This document shows, piece after piece, positions 34,709 through 44,720 of a DNA stretch of 64,000 bases. Made by a program: the position numbers and the translations under genes. How positions within the stretch are numbered: position 1 is the first letter of the stretch; the number at the start of each line of letters is the position of its first letter. The stretch is from Gammaproteobacteria bacterium (GTDB lineage Bacteria; Pseudomonadota; Gammaproteobacteria; Eutrophobiales; Eutrophobiaceae): positions 62,001-126,000 of the forward strand of contig JANQNX010000003.1 in NCBI GenBank assembly GCA_028279365.1. Reading direction: 5' to 3'. The notes beneath the pieces are model-generated. The model was given only the letters and a program-made list of their open reading frames with translations, had not been told where the DNA came from and did no database searches.

Positions 34709-36325
34709 ATGTCACACCAATCCGACTTAATCAGTACCGACATCGATGCCTACCTTGAGCAGCATGAAAAGAAAGAGCTACTGCGCTTTCTAACCTGTGG
34801 CAGTGTCGATGACGGCAAAAGCACGCTGATTGGCAGATTGCTGCATGACTCCAAGATGATCTATGAAGATCAGCTGGCGGCAATTACCTCGGAGAGTCTT
34901 AAGTCCGGCACTACCGGTGACGAAGTGGATCTGGCGTTGTTGGTAGATGGTTTACAGGCTGAGCGGGAACAAGGTATTACCATTGATGTCGCCTATCGTT
35001 ATTTCTCGACATCCAATCGAAAATTCATCATTGCCGATACACCCGGGCACGAACAGTACACCCGTAACATGGCGACCGGTGCCTCTACCTGCGACCTGGC
35101 GATTATTCTGATCGACGCGCGTAATGGTGTACAAACCCAGACCCGCCGCCATACCATCATTTCATCATTACTCGGCATTAAACATATCATTGTTGCCATC
35201 AATAAAATGGACTTAATGGATTACGACGAAGCCGTATTTGAGAAAATCAAACACGACTATCTGGATTTCGTCGCAAAACTGGACCATGCCGATTTACACT
35301 TTATTCCTATCTCTGCATTAAAGGGTGACAACGTCGTCAATTCCAGTGAACACACGCCCTGGTATAACGGTAAACCGTTAATGGAAATTTTGAATAAGGT
35401 GGAGATTTCCAAAGACCGAAACCTGAGTAATTTCCGTTTCCCGGTACAGTATGTCAATCGTCCGGATCTTAACTTTCGTGGCTACTGCGGCACGGTTGCC
35501 GGTGGTGTCATTCACAAAGGTGATGAAGTCAAAGTCTTACCCTCCGGCAAAACCAGCAAAGTAAAATCGATTGTCACCTTCGACGGTGAACTGGAACAAG
35601 CCTATCCCCCGCTTTCAGTGACACTGACATTGGAAGACGAGCTCGATATCAGCCGCGGCGACATGATTACGCTTGCCAGCGAAAACCCGCTGATTGGCTA
35701 CAAGCTCGATACGCGTATTGTCTGGATGACTGAAGATGCGATGAAACCGGGCAAGCAATATTATTTTAAATTTGGCTGTAAAATGGATACCGGATCGGTT
35801 TCTACCATTCACCATCGGATTGATGTTAATTCACTCGAGCAATTCGACACCGACGAATTGCATCTTAATGAGATTGGTCATTGTGAAGTCACGCTAAGCA
35901 CGCCGACGGTATTTGACCCGTATAAATTATGTAAAGGTACCGGGGCATTTATCATCATCGATCGCCTCACTAACGTGACTGTTGGCGCTGGCATGATTAT
36001 CGGGCTATCCGAGCAGGATGAATTCAAACCGGTAACAGAAGAAGAACGTATTGCACGCTATGGTAAACATCCTGCAATTATCTGTCTCACTGGAGACAAC
36101 AGACTCGACATGGCACTGGAACTGGAACGTCAGCTATTTGATATGGGCCATGTCTGCGCTGTTTTGAATGATGACAAACTTCCCGTTGACATAGCGTTAC
36201 TCAGCAAACAGTTTATTCAGGCAGGATTGATTTGTATTTGCTGCACTGACAAATCCATCAGCGATGCAAAGGTATTTGATAGCGACAAGACTAATGTCAG
36301 AGACATATTGGCCGCGATTAATTAA
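34709..36325 (+). CDS. cysN: Sulfate adenylyltransferase subunit 1 (CysN) with degenerate CysC-like tail
   Basis: GTPase subunit of ATP sulfurylase, which with CysD makes APS from sulfate. It has 538 residues; E. coli CysN has about 475. GTPase motifs are [15 protein letters not shown] (about 31-45), DTPGHEQY (about 110) and NKMDLMD (about 165), followed by the EF-Tu-like barrels. The last 90 residues, from [16 protein letters not shown], align with the start of APS kinase. However, the P-loop GxxGxGKS is replaced by LTGDNRLD and about half of the kinase domain is missing, so kinase activity is not expected. CysD, normally the adjacent partner gene, is absent on both sides. Confidence 0.9.
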   Translation: MSHQSDLISTDIDAYLEQHEKKELLRFLTCGSVDDGKSTLIGRLLHDSKMIYEDQLAAITSESLKSGTTGDEVDLALLVDGLQAEREQGITIDVAYRYFSTSNRKFIIADTPGHEQYTRNMATGASTCDLAIILIDARNGVQTQTRRHTIISSLLGIKHIIVAINKMDLMDYDEAVFEKIKHDYLDFVAKLDHADLHFIPISALKGDNVVNSSEHTPWYNGKPLMEILNKVEISKDRNLSNFRFPVQYVNRPDLNFRGYCGTVAGGVIHKGDEVKVLPSGKTSKVKSIVTFDGELEQAYPPLSVTLTLEDELDISRGDMITLASENPLIGYKLDTRIVWMTEDAMKPGKQYYFKFGCKMDTGSVSTIHHRIDVNSLEQFDTDELHLNEIGHCEVTLSTPTVFDPYKLCKGTGAFIIIDRLTNVTVGAGMIIGLSEQDEFKPVTEEERIARYGKHPAIICLTGDNRLDMALELERQLFDMGHVCAVLNDDKLPVDIALLSKQFIQAGLICICCTDKSISDAKVFDSDKTNVRDILAAIN

Positions 36326-36416
36326 ACACAGCCCACAAAACCAGTAACTCAAACTGGCAGTATCTGTCGACAAGGATTAATATAATCCTGACTAATTACT
36401 GACACAGGGGAAGGAA

Positions 36417-36626
36417 ATGTCTGAAGCAAAGCCAGTAGATGCGCCAGATGCCAGCAAAAAAACATCAGAAATTATGGGTCCCACCAGCGATGAGGCAACA
36501 GTACAGATGAGCGAACTGGATGCCAAATGTTTCTGGAACGATGAAGCATATGAGACCGGTGAACAAGTTAGCAATGGCGGTAAGTGCTACGAATGCAGCT
36601 TTGGCCGTTGGGTAGAAGTCGACTAG
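36417..36626 (+). CDS. Small DUF1496-like protein
   Basis: A 69-residue soluble protein with an acidic N-terminus and a C-terminal part CFWNDEAYETGEQVSNGGKC and YECSFGRWVEV. This fits the C-W-x-x-x-x-Y-x-x-G-x-x-V pattern of DUF1496. Three Cys could form a disulfide or metal site. ATG 36417 follows GGGGAAGGAA. A TATAAT at 36381-36386 could serve as -10. Its stop overlaps the stop of the convergent Nudix gene by 4 nt. Confidence 0.65.
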   Translation: MSEAKPVDAPDASKKTSEIMGPTSDEATVQMSELDAKCFWNDEAYETGEQVSNGGKCYECSFGRWVEVD

Positions 36627-37195
36627 CTTTCCGGACCGGGAACAAATTGATAATTAGTGTCATCGTGTTTGATGACGTCACCTGTATGTAACTTGTAACT
36701 TCCTGCTTCCCTATCTTGAAAAAACAGTCTTAAGGTATGGCGTATCGTCGAAAACGCCAATTTGTCCCACGGAATATCTGACTCACTAAATAATTCGACT
36801 TCCTGACTTTCCACGCCGGGAAAGAAATCCAGATCCATTAAGCGTGATTGGAACATCATATATACCTGATCGACATGTGGTAGATTAAACACCGCAAACA
36901 AACGATCAATTTCTACCCTGGCATTGGCCTCTTCCATCGTTTCACGCAGGGCTCCTTCAAACGAAGTCTCGCCTAACTCCATAAACCCGGCAGGTAATGT
37001 CCAGTAACCGTGGCGAGGTGAAATGGCACGTTTACATAGCAAGACCTTATCCTGCCATATCGGCAAGCAGCCGGTGACAACTCGCGGATTCTGGTAGTGC
37101 ACGATATCGCATGAACGACAGACATAGCGATGACGATTGTCATCGTCCGGGATCTCATAATGCAACTCCGCTCGGCAAAAAGAACAATACTTCAT
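36623..37195 (-). CDS. Nudix hydrolase with N-terminal zinc ribbon
   Basis: A 190-residue enzyme that hydrolyses a nucleoside diphosphate derivative. An N-terminal four-Cys ribbon (CSFC at about 4-7 and CRSC at about 26-29) precedes the Nudix box GFMELGETSFEGALRETMEE (about residues 70-90), which has the required R-E-x-x-E-E. The layout (zinc ribbon plus Nudix) resembles the NudC/YjaD relatives without the N-terminal domain. It is followed on the same strand, upstream, by tesA, with a 4-nt overlap (37192-37195). Confidence 0.88.
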   Translation of the reverse strand: MKYCSFCRAELHYEIPDDDNRHRYVCRSCDIVHYQNPRVVTGCLPIWQDKVLLCKRAISPRHGYWTLPAGFMELGETSFEGALRETMEEANARVEIDRLFAVFNLPHVDQVYMMFQSRLMDLDFFPGVESQEVELFSESDIPWDKLAFSTIRHTLRLFFQDREAGSYKLHTGDVIKHDDTNYQFVPGPES

Positions 37196-37827
37196 GGCAT
37201 AAGTTGCGCCGACTGTTGATTAAGCATGGCTTGTAAATCTGGCCAGATGTTTTCCAACATCAACGTTTGTGCTTCGGCAACAGGATGAATCCCGTCTGCC
37301 TGCATCAGCCGCTGGTTAATGGCAATATCTTGCAGAATAAACTGCGATAACCACACATCGTCTTGTCGGCTTAATCGTTCATAAATCTTGCGAAACTTCT
37401 GGTTATACGTTTGCCCGTAATTCGGTGGTAATTGCATCGGTACCAGTAGTATCCGCGAGTGACTTTGTTTTAATAAGCTGATTATCGCCGTCAGGTTATT
37501 TTCTATTTCATTAAATGTAAAACCACGTAAGCCATCATTGCCGCCAAGCTCGATAATGGTAATATCCGGCTGTTGTCTTTCGAGTATGGAGGGTAGCCTT
37601 GTCCTGGCACCTAATGTCGTCTCTCCGCTTATACTGGCATTTACCACAGTAAACGCATAGTCTTGCTGTGCTAATCGCTGCTCAAGTAACGCAACCCAAC
37701 CGGATTCAATTGGAATACCATAGGCAGCACTCAGGCTATCACCCAATATTAACAAGGTTTTGTCCTTGGCATGCAAAGGATGAATAATCAATAACAAACA
37801 AACAAAAATGACAGTTCGATAAAACAT
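37192..37827 (-). CDS. tesA: Multifunctional acyl-CoA thioesterase I / arylesterase TesA
   Basis: Periplasmic SGNH hydrolase, 211 residues from ATG 37827 (MFYRTVIFVCLL), with a signal peptide ending LHAK. Block I is LILGDSLSAAYGI (about 26-38), block II has the Gly in SISGETT, block III is ELGGNDGLRG, and block V is DGIHPVAEAQ with the catalytic Asp/His. Longer starts in the frame would run through ybbA. It is divergent from ybbAP, the classic arrangement, with only 13 bp between start codons if ybbA begins at 37841. Confidence 0.93.
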   Translation of the reverse strand: MFYRTVIFVCLLLIIHPLHAKDKTLLILGDSLSAAYGIPIESGWVALLEQRLAQQDYAFTVVNASISGETTLGARTRLPSILERQQPDITIIELGGNDGLRGFTFNEIENNLTAIISLLKQSHSRILLVPMQLPPNYGQTYNQKFRKIYERLSRQDDVWLSQFILQDIAINQRLMQADGIHPVAEAQTLMLENIWPDLQAMLNQQSAQLMP

Positions 37828-37840
37828 GAATGAGACCTCG

Positions 37841-38512
37841 ATGAACATTGTGCAAGCAGAAGGACTGGTAAAGCAAGTGAAAAGCCCGGAGGGCACGCTG
37901 ACGATCCTGAACAATATCACTATGTCAGTTAAGCGTGGGGAAAGTCTGGCCATCGTGGGTGTATCCGGTTCCGGTAAGTCGACGTTGCTGGGGTTATTGG
38001 CAGGTCTGGATACACCAAGCTCCGGCAAGGTAATACTCAATGACATTGACCTATCTACGCTGGATGAAGACGGTCGCGCACGGATACGCAGTGAATCAGT
38101 TGGCTTTGTCTTTCAATCGTTTCATCTATTACCGGGCTTAACCGCATTGGAAAATACATCGCTGCCACTTGAACTAGCAGAAATCTCAGACGCGACACAA
38201 AAGGCCCAACAACAACTTGACCAGGTAGGCTTAAGTGACAGGATTCATCATTATCCCAATCAATTATCAGGCGGCGAACAACAGCGGGTTGCAATAGCCC
38301 GGGCGTTTTGTGCAAACCCCGCTATTCTGTTTGCCGACGAACCCACCGGTAATCTTGATCAAAAAACGGCAGGCAAAATTATCGAACTGTTGTTTAATCT
38401 GAATAATAAAAATGACACGACCTTGATCCTTGTCACACATGATCACAATCTGGCCAAACTTTGTGACAGACAAATAGAAATCGCCGGTGGTGAGATCGTG
38501 CAATCATCATGA
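37841..38512 (+). CDS. ybbA: ABC transporter ATP-binding protein YbbA
   Basis: Cytoplasmic ATPase of the LolD/MacB-like class, 223 residues. Walker [10 protein letters not shown] (about 44-52), signature LSGGEQQRV (about 143) and Walker [13 protein letters not shown] (about 163). It pairs with the YbbP permease, whose ATG overlaps its stop by 4 nt. I use the ATG at 37841 (MNIVQAEGL); another in-frame ATG at 37826 would overlap the tesA start codon head to head. Confidence 0.92.
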   Translation: MNIVQAEGLVKQVKSPEGTLTILNNITMSVKRGESLAIVGVSGSGKSTLLGLLAGLDTPSSGKVILNDIDLSTLDEDGRARIRSESVGFVFQSFHLLPGLTALENTSLPLELAEISDATQKAQQQLDQVGLSDRIHHYPNQLSGGEQQRVAIARAFCANPAILFADEPTGNLDQKTAGKIIELLFNLNNKNDTTLILVTHDHNLAKLCDRQIEIAGGEIVQSS

Positions 38513-40992
38513 ATACGTTTAAATTTTCCATTGTCTCGTTGAAACGTGACTGGAGTTCCGGAGAGCTTAAGCTCATTGCAACATCAGTCCTGATCGCCAT
38601 TACCTGTTTAACCTCAGTCAGTTTTTTTACCGATCGGGTAAAACGTGCCACCGAACTTCAGGCGACAGAATTATTAGCGGCAGACCTGGTACTAAGCGCA
38701 CCGAACCCCATACCGGTAGAACTGATAGAAGATGCGATTGACAGGAATCTCACCCATTCACTCAATGAAAGTTTTCGTAGTGTGGTTGTAGTGGATGACC
38801 AACTGGAAATGTCAGAAGTGAAAGCCGTCGATGAACGCTATCCTATTCGCGGTAAGTTAAGAATCAGCGACGCACTGTTTGGTGATGAGTACGAAACAGA
38901 GTTAATCCCCGCCTCTACCGAGGCCTGGATAGATAGCCGATTGGCACAGGCGCTTCAAATTCAACCCGGTGATCAATTAAGCCTGGGTGCTTCACAATTT
39001 ACCTTCACTAAAGTATTGAACTACGAACCAGACCGCGGCGGTGATTTATTTAACATCGCGCCACGTCTGTTGATCAATCGGAGTGATCTAAAAAAAACAC
39101 AACTTATCTTGCCCGGCAGTCGGGTTAGATACCGTTTATTACTGGGCGGTAATAGCGCAGATATCGAGACCTATCGTAACAGCATCAAAGACGATACGCG
39201 TGTCAGTATACAAAGTATTAAACAAGCGCGTCCCGAGATACGCACCGCGCTGGAACGCGCTGAACAATTTCTAGGCCTGGCGGCATTGGTCAGTATTGCG
39301 CTGGCCGGGCTTGCCATTGCCATGACATCTCACCGCTATGCCGTTCGTCATTATGACAACTGTGCAATCTTACGCTGCCTGGGTTTGCAACAACGCCAGA
39401 TCACACAAATTTATACCTACCAGTTAATTCTGTTGGCGCTGATAGCCGGGCTGCTTGGGTGTTTCATTGGTTTTATTGCACAGGAGATATTAAACAAACT
39501 GATGGTGGGCTTATTACAGGAAGGGCTTCCGCCTCCGTCAATCCTACCGCTGATTATTGGATTACTCGCCAGTTTGATTACTGTACTTGCGTTTGCCTTA
39601 CCACAGATACTGCGTCTAAGCCGGGTAACACCTCTGCGGGTATTAAGACGAGATTTATTACCCTTACCACTGAATAATTATCTGGTTTATGGTATCGCGA
39701 TACTGGCACTGATCATTTTAAGTCCCTGGCAGTCCGGTGATAGCAAACTCACATTCCTTACCCTTGCTGGGTTATTCATCACTGCACTTGTGCTAGCTAT
39801 TTGCGCAAGGTCTCTCATCCTGTTTTTAAAACACATGCAACCCAAACTCCAGTCTGCCGCACGTTATGGTTTATCCAATGTGACTCGTCGGGCACAACAA
39901 AGTACAACCCAGGTAGTCGGCGTCGGTATTGGCGTTACCGTGATGTTATTGCTAACACTGGTACGCACTGACCTGCTGGCAAACTGGCAGGACAGACTGC
40001 CGGCCAATACGCCCAACTACTTTCTGATCAATATTCAGCCTGAGCAAGTCTCACAAGTCAGTCGATACTTACAGGACACCATCAACGCCAATGGAAAACT
40101 GTACCCGATGATTCGTGGACGCTTGACGGCTATCAATCAACAATCCGTTAGCGCTGATGATTATGCTAACGAACGTGCCAAGCGTCTGGCCACGCGTGAG
40201 TTCAACTTGTCCTACATTGAAGACATGCAGGCTGACAATCAATTAATCGCAGGCAACTGGTGGCCAGATGATCGTAACCAAGCGTATTTTTCTATTGAAC
40301 AAGGCATTGCCGAAACGCTGGGAATTAATATCGGCGATACGCTCACTTATATCATTGGTGATCGTGAAATAAGCGGCGAAGTCATTAACCTGCGCTGGGT
40401 AGAGTGGGATTCGTTTAACGTCAACTTTTTCGTGGTCAGTAATCCAGAAGCATTAACCGATTATCCCGGCACGTTTATCAGTAGTTTTTATATGCCATCC
40501 TCAGAGCGTAGCAAACTGATAGAACTGGTGAAACAGTTTCCGAGTATTACTGTGTTTGACGTTGATGCGATCCTGAATCAGGTCAGAGCGATCATGCAAC
40601 AAGTTGTTAGAACAGTAGAGTTTGTTTTCATCTTCACCATCCTGACCGGCATTATGGTTTTGTTCGCTGCGTTGCAAAGTACGCATGATGAGCGTATGCA
40701 TGAGTCAGCATTGATGCGCGCACTGGGTGCGAACCAGACTCAGATCGTGTTTGGCCTGACAACGGAATTCGTTTTACTCGGACTGGTAACGGGTATTATC
40801 TCGGCATTAGCCGCATCGGTTATCGAGATAGCACTGGCGCATTATGTCTTTAAAGTGGAGATGATTGTGAACCCATTGATATGGTTAATTGGTCCGCTCG
40901 CCTGCTGTTTGATTACCACGTCGACCGGACTTTATGGCACACGACACTTGTTAAGGACATCGCCAATGCATGTGTTAAGAAAAACCGTCTGA
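38509..40992 (+). CDS. ybbP: ABC transporter permease YbbP (FtsX/MacB superfamily)
   Basis: An 827-residue membrane protein with an N-terminal membrane segment, a periplasmic domain and two FtsX-type membrane blocks. The first includes LRCLGLQQRQITQIYTYQL (about residues 285-305), the second MRALGANQTQIVFGLTTEF (about 730-750). Together with YbbA it forms a MacB-like complex thought to extract envelope lipids or proteins rather than to transport a small solute. The tesA link suggests a lipid substrate; this is inference. Confidence 0.92.
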   Translation: MNTFKFSIVSLKRDWSSGELKLIATSVLIAITCLTSVSFFTDRVKRATELQATELLAADLVLSAPNPIPVELIEDAIDRNLTHSLNESFRSVVVVDDQLEMSEVKAVDERYPIRGKLRISDALFGDEYETELIPASTEAWIDSRLAQALQIQPGDQLSLGASQFTFTKVLNYEPDRGGDLFNIAPRLLINRSDLKKTQLILPGSRVRYRLLLGGNSADIETYRNSIKDDTRVSIQSIKQARPEIRTALERAEQFLGLAALVSIALAGLAIAMTSHRYAVRHYDNCAILRCLGLQQRQITQIYTYQLILLALIAGLLGCFIGFIAQEILNKLMVGLLQEGLPPPSILPLIIGLLASLITVLAFALPQILRLSRVTPLRVLRRDLLPLPLNNYLVYGIAILALIILSPWQSGDSKLTFLTLAGLFITALVLAICARSLILFLKHMQPKLQSAARYGLSNVTRRAQQSTTQVVGVGIGVTVMLLLTLVRTDLLANWQDRLPANTPNYFLINIQPEQVSQVSRYLQDTINANGKLYPMIRGRLTAINQQSVSADDYANERAKRLATREFNLSYIEDMQADNQLIAGNWWPDDRNQAYFSIEQGIAETLGINIGDTLTYIIGDREISGEVINLRWVEWDSFNVNFFVVSNPEALTDYPGTFISSFYMPSSERSKLIELVKQFPSITVFDVDAILNQVRAIMQQVVRTVEFVFIFTILTGIMVLFAALQSTHDERMHESALMRALGANQTQIVFGLTTEFVLLGLVTGIISALAASVIEIALAHYVFKVEMIVNPLIWLIGPLACCLITTSTGLYGTRHLLRTSPMHVLRKTV

Positions 40993-41058
40993 CTTGTAAA
41001 TACCAAAATCAACCCAATATTGCTTAGCATACGTATTGAATCAAAGAGTTGTTTAATT

Positions 41059-41943
41059 ATGTTAAGAATCCTGCTTTTTCTTGGTACTAACCTAGCAATC
41101 ATATTTATCTTAAGCATCAGTATGCGCGTACTGGGCCTAGATAGCTATTTAACGCAACAAGGGGGAATTAACTATAACGCCTTGTTAATTTTCTCAGGTA
41201 TTTTCGGTATGGGCGGCGCGTTTATTTCGCTGGCAATGTCGAAATGGATGGCCAAGAAATCTATGGGGGTCAGGTTAATCGAAACGCCTGCCTCGCAGCA
41301 GGAATCCTGGTTACTCTCAACCGTCGAGATGCAGGCACGCGAAGCCGGCATTGCTATGCCAGAAGTGGGTATTTTTGATTCTGCTCAGCCCAATGCATTT
41401 GCCACCGGCATGAATAAAAACGCAGCGCTGGTTGCGGTCAGTAGTGGATTATTAAACAGCATGACTCAGGGTGAAGTTGAAGCCGTACTCGGTCATGAAG
41501 TCAGTCATGTTGCCAATGGCGATATGGTCACGTTGACGTTGATACAAGGCGTTGTGAATACGTTTGTGATCTTTTTCTCGCGCATCATCGGTCATCTGAT
41601 TGATAAGGTCGTGTTTAAAGTTGAACGTGGCTACGGCCCGGGATATTGGATCGGTACCATTGTCGCGCAAATAGTCTTGTCAATTCTGGCCAGTGTTATT
41701 GTGATGTGGTTCTCACGCTATCGGGAATTCAAAGCAGATGCAGGTGGTGCCCATCTCGCAGGTAGAGAAAAAATGATTGCGGCCCTGCGTCGCCTGCAAC
41801 AAGCCAGTAATACCAGTGCACTGCCGGATGAGATGGCTGCGTTTGGTATTTCTGGCGAGAAAAAGATTAACTTCGCAAAATTCTTTATGAGTCACCCGCC
41901 GCTGGAAGAACGTATAGCCGCATTGGAACAAAGCCAATTGTAG
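41059..41943 (+). CDS. htpX: Membrane metalloprotease HtpX
   Basis: M48-family zinc protease that degrades misfolded inner-membrane proteins. It has 294 residues from ATG 41059. The membrane segments lie at 4-22 and 33-55; the active-site HExxH is in [12 protein letters not shown] (about residue 140); a second pair of segments follows, then the zinc-ligand Glu in [13 protein letters not shown] (about 220). The longer in-frame start at 41020 would run into the leader region. It stands alone after ybbP. Confidence 0.95.
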   Translation: MLRILLFLGTNLAIIFILSISMRVLGLDSYLTQQGGINYNALLIFSGIFGMGGAFISLAMSKWMAKKSMGVRLIETPASQQESWLLSTVEMQAREAGIAMPEVGIFDSAQPNAFATGMNKNAALVAVSSGLLNSMTQGEVEAVLGHEVSHVANGDMVTLTLIQGVVNTFVIFFSRIIGHLIDKVVFKVERGYGPGYWIGTIVAQIVLSILASVIVMWFSRYREFKADAGGAHLAGREKMIAALRRLQQASNTSALPDEMAAFGISGEKKINFAKFFMSHPPLEERIAALEQSQL

Positions 41944-42019
41944 AGAGACCTAATCAGGTATATTGCCCGGATGCTTTCGACTATCATTGTGCTATGTCGC
42001 TACTGTTGCATAAACGTCA

Positions 42020-42319
42020 ATGAGAAAAATCTATTTTGGTGATTTTAGACTTTACGTCATCAGCCACATCAAAGAGATTCAAAAAGTTGAAATCGATGCC
42101 TATACCACTGAGTGGTTTCTACTTCGCTATCTAAAAAAGATTACCAAGGTCACCGAGAGTCGCACAGAATATACGCGGGTGGAGGGTCCCATGCGTTCCA
42201 TGATTCGCTTTTACGTTGATAACATCGACGATAAATCGGAACTGGGTGAACGCTGCCGTAAGATTCACACTGAATATAGAAAACTATTACGCGACAAACA
42301 ATCCTCGAAATATAGTTAA
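42020..42319 (+). CDS. Hypothetical basic protein
   Basis: A 99-residue, basic, probably helical protein (MRKIYFGDF, then KKITKVTESRTEY, ending KLLRDKQSSKYS). No known domain. It is followed 11 bp later by a small membrane protein and then a peroxiredoxin on the same strand, so it may be the first gene of a three-gene unit. Confidence 0.5.
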   Translation: MRKIYFGDFRLYVISHIKEIQKVEIDAYTTEWFLLRYLKKITKVTESRTEYTRVEGPMRSMIRFYVDNIDDKSELGERCRKIHTEYRKLLRDKQSSKYS

Positions 42320-42330
42320 TTACAACCGAC

Positions 42331-42624
42331 ATGATTTATCTTTACTGTGTTGTTATTCCGCTATTAATCCAGGTCGGCGCTGTCTATATTGTCATTTTGA
42401 TGAACACCGGTAACGGTTCCTGGATGGGACTATTGGTCTTTTTACTGGCCATGCCTATCGTGCCTATCACCGCTATTATTAACGCGGCTCGAACCCGCGC
42501 CAACAAGGAAAAAAAGACTACACAGCAATTGTTTATACAAGCCATCATTGTGGCATGCATTGCACCGCTGGTCATATCCGGCCTGTTTATCGTATCGGTA
42601 TTAATTGAAGGTCTGTTACGATGA
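42331..42624 (+). CDS. Small three-TM membrane protein
   Basis: A 97-residue protein with hydrophobic segments near residues 3-24, 31-50 and 68-92, separated by a basic loop (ARTRANKEKK). No family identified. Its stop overlaps the peroxiredoxin start by 4 nt (ATGA), which indicates co-translation. Confidence 0.65.
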   Translation: MIYLYCVVIPLLIQVGAVYIVILMNTGNGSWMGLLVFLLAMPIVPITAIINAARTRANKEKKTTQQLFIQAIIVACIAPLVISGLFIVSVLIEGLLR

Positions 42625-43172
42625 ACCTGGAAACATTGCCCGACAATCTTCCCGTGCCTGAAGATGACGGTGCCGTCGATCATCTCATCACGATGTGCAT
42701 GCCTGACGTTACCCTGAACTCTACCGGACATGAGAAAATCAGCCTTGGAAAGCTATCCGGCTTCACGGTTATTTTTATTTACCCTATGACGGGGCGGCCT
42801 GATACCGACCTGCCCGATAACTGGGATCACATTCCAGGCGCCAGAGGATGCACACCGCAGTCATGTGCCTTCAGGGATTTGCATGATGAACTAAAACAAT
42901 ATGCGAGCATTTATGGATTGAGTTCACAATCGACTGAATATCAACTCGAGGCGAAGCGGCGCTTACATCTTCATTTCGAGTTACTGAGTGACGAGACTTT
43001 CCATTTAAAACAATTGTTATGTTTACCAACTTTCGTACATCAGGGAATTGAACGATATAAACGGATCACGTTGATTCTCAAAGACACGCACATTCAGCAT
43101 GTGTTCTACCCGGTTTTTCCGCCCGAGAATAATGCGATGAACGTCCTCACGTGGCTGAAAAATCAGCAATAA
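42621..43172 (+). CDS. Peroxiredoxin-like protein (AhpC/TSA-redoxin fold)
   Basis: A 183-residue thioredoxin-fold protein. The active-site region is IFIYPMTGRPDTDLP followed by IPGARGCTPQSCAFRD (about residues 68-85), with the peroxidatic Cys likely in GCTPQSC. The first Cys could resolve it. Function: thiol-dependent peroxide reduction; the substrate is unknown. It is tightly linked to the small membrane protein before it. A 9-bp stem with one mismatch (about 43177-43194) lies between its stop and the convergent cupin gene. Confidence 0.83.
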   Translation: MNLETLPDNLPVPEDDGAVDHLITMCMPDVTLNSTGHEKISLGKLSGFTVIFIYPMTGRPDTDLPDNWDHIPGARGCTPQSCAFRDLHDELKQYASIYGLSSQSTEYQLEAKRRLHLHFELLSDETFHLKQLLCLPTFVHQGIERYKRITLILKDTHIQHVFYPVFPPENNAMNVLTWLKNQQ

Positions 43173-43211
43173 ATGGATAACGCCAGGTATCTGACGTTAA
43201 ATAATTAGCCA

Positions 43212-43574
43212 TCACTCCAGACGAATATCTCCCTGTTCCGTCCATGGCGGATTCACCAATGCAATAAAAATCAGATCGTCTTCGCCACAATTTTCTATCC
43301 ATTGAATCGCATCAGCAGGAATGACAATACTGTCGCCGGCGGCAACATACTGCTGTTGATCATTAATATGCATACGCCCTGATCCGCTCGTAATCAAATA
43401 CACTTCTGTTTGTTTTAGCTTGTGTTTGTAACTACGCTGACCGGCCTTAACCGTTGCCATTGCTATTGAATAAGGCAAATCAAGCTTGTCTTTATCAGGA
43501 TGTATCCATTCGCGAATCGTGCAACCATCATTGGCAATAAACGCTTTGCATTGATTGATATTTTTTACAAACAC
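43212..43574 (-). CDS. Cupin-domain protein
   Basis: A 120-residue single cupin. The two cupin boxes are recognisable: KHKLKQTEVYLITSGSGRMH (about 51-70, with His and Glu) and AGDSIVIPADAIQWIEN (about 78-95). The catalytic histidines are partly replaced, so a binding or sugar-epimerase-like role is as likely as an oxygenase one. It is divergent from hemH by 25 bp. Confidence 0.8.
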   Translation of the reverse strand: MFVKNINQCKAFIANDGCTIREWIHPDKDKLDLPYSIAMATVKAGQRSYKHKLKQTEVYLITSGSGRMHINDQQQYVAAGDSIVIPADAIQWIENCGEDDLIFIALVNPPWTEQGDIRLE

Positions 43575-43599
43575 ACGCGACTCCTATATAAGTATAGTT

Positions 43600-44715
43600 A
43601 TGAAATATTCCGGCACGCCTGATTATAAACACGATACGCCACCCTGCACTGGTATTTTGATTACCAACCTGGGAACACCCGATGCAGCCACTGCGCAAGC
43701 ATTACGTGTTTATCTGGCAGAATTTTTATCTGACCCACGCGTTATTGAAACACCCAAATTTATCTGGTGGCTGATCCTGCATGGCGTCATTCTCAGAATC
43801 CGCCCGCGTCGATCTGCTGAGGCATACGAACAGGTATGGGGCGAAGCAGGCTCGCCTTTGCTTGATGTCTCCCTAAAACAGGTAGCAGCGCTGCAACAGA
43901 GTGTGGAAGAGGCATTTGCCGGGCCGGTAAAGGTTGAGCTGGCAATGCGTTATGGCAACCCGTCTATTGCATCCGGACTGGAGAAATTACGTAAGGCGAA
44001 TGCGCAACGACTATTGGTCTTTCCACTTTATCCACAGTATTCGGCAGCAACCACGGCTTCAACCTTTGATGCCGTGGCTGATACTTTAAAAGCCTGGCGC
44101 TGGCTACCCGAGTTTAGAATGATTAATCATTATCATGATCATGATAAGTATATTGGTGCACTGGCTAGCAGTATCGAAAAGCACTGGGAAAATAACCCGC
44201 AACCTGAGAAGCTTTTATTCTCTTTCCATGGCCTGCCAAAAGATTATTTTCTTGCCGGCGATCCGTATCATTGCGAATGTCTGAAAACGGCGAGATTAAT
44301 CGCGGAAAAATTGCAATTGAATGATGAGCAATGGATCGCGACATTTCAATCACGGTTTGGACCACGGGAATGGTTAACGCCCTATACTGATATGACACTG
44401 AAATCGCTGGCAACAGAGGGCATGAAAAGCGTGGATGTCATCTGTCCCGGTTTTTCTGCCGACTGTCTGGAAACCCTGGAAGAAATCAATATGCAAAACC
44501 GCGATTTCTTCATGGAAGCAGGTGGCGAGCGGTTCAGCTATATCCCGGCATTAAATGACAGTGCACAACATATCAATTGTCTAAAAGAAATCATCCGCGA
44601 ACACACACTAGGCTGGCCAGAATTTGATACTGGTTGGAATAAAGAAACACTAACACAGGCACTCGACCAGACAGAACAACGCGCAAAGGCACTGTTTGAA
44701 AAAAACGAGCAGTAA
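43600..44715 (+). CDS. hemH: Ferrochelatase
   Basis: Inserts Fe2+ into protoporphyrin IX, the last step of heme b synthesis. It has 371 residues from ATG 43600 (MKYSGTPDYKH). The recognisable parts are ILITNLGTPDAAT (about residues 17-29), FLSDPRVIE, LRIRPRRSAEAYEQVWGEAGSPL, FPLYPQYSA, LLFSFHGLPKDY with the active His (about 207) and FQSRFGPREWLTPYTD. The extra in-frame start at 43555 lies in the cupin gene. The ribosome-binding site is weak. Confidence 0.95.
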   Translation: MKYSGTPDYKHDTPPCTGILITNLGTPDAATAQALRVYLAEFLSDPRVIETPKFIWWLILHGVILRIRPRRSAEAYEQVWGEAGSPLLDVSLKQVAALQQSVEEAFAGPVKVELAMRYGNPSIASGLEKLRKANAQRLLVFPLYPQYSAATTASTFDAVADTLKAWRWLPEFRMINHYHDHDKYIGALASSIEKHWENNPQPEKLLFSFHGLPKDYFLAGDPYHCECLKTARLIAEKLQLNDEQWIATFQSRFGPREWLTPYTDMTLKSLATEGMKSVDVICPGFSADCLETLEEINMQNRDFFMEAGGERFSYIPALNDSAQHINCLKEIIREHTLGWPEFDTGWNKETLTQALDQTEQRAKALFEKNEQ

Positions 44716-44720
44716 AAAAA

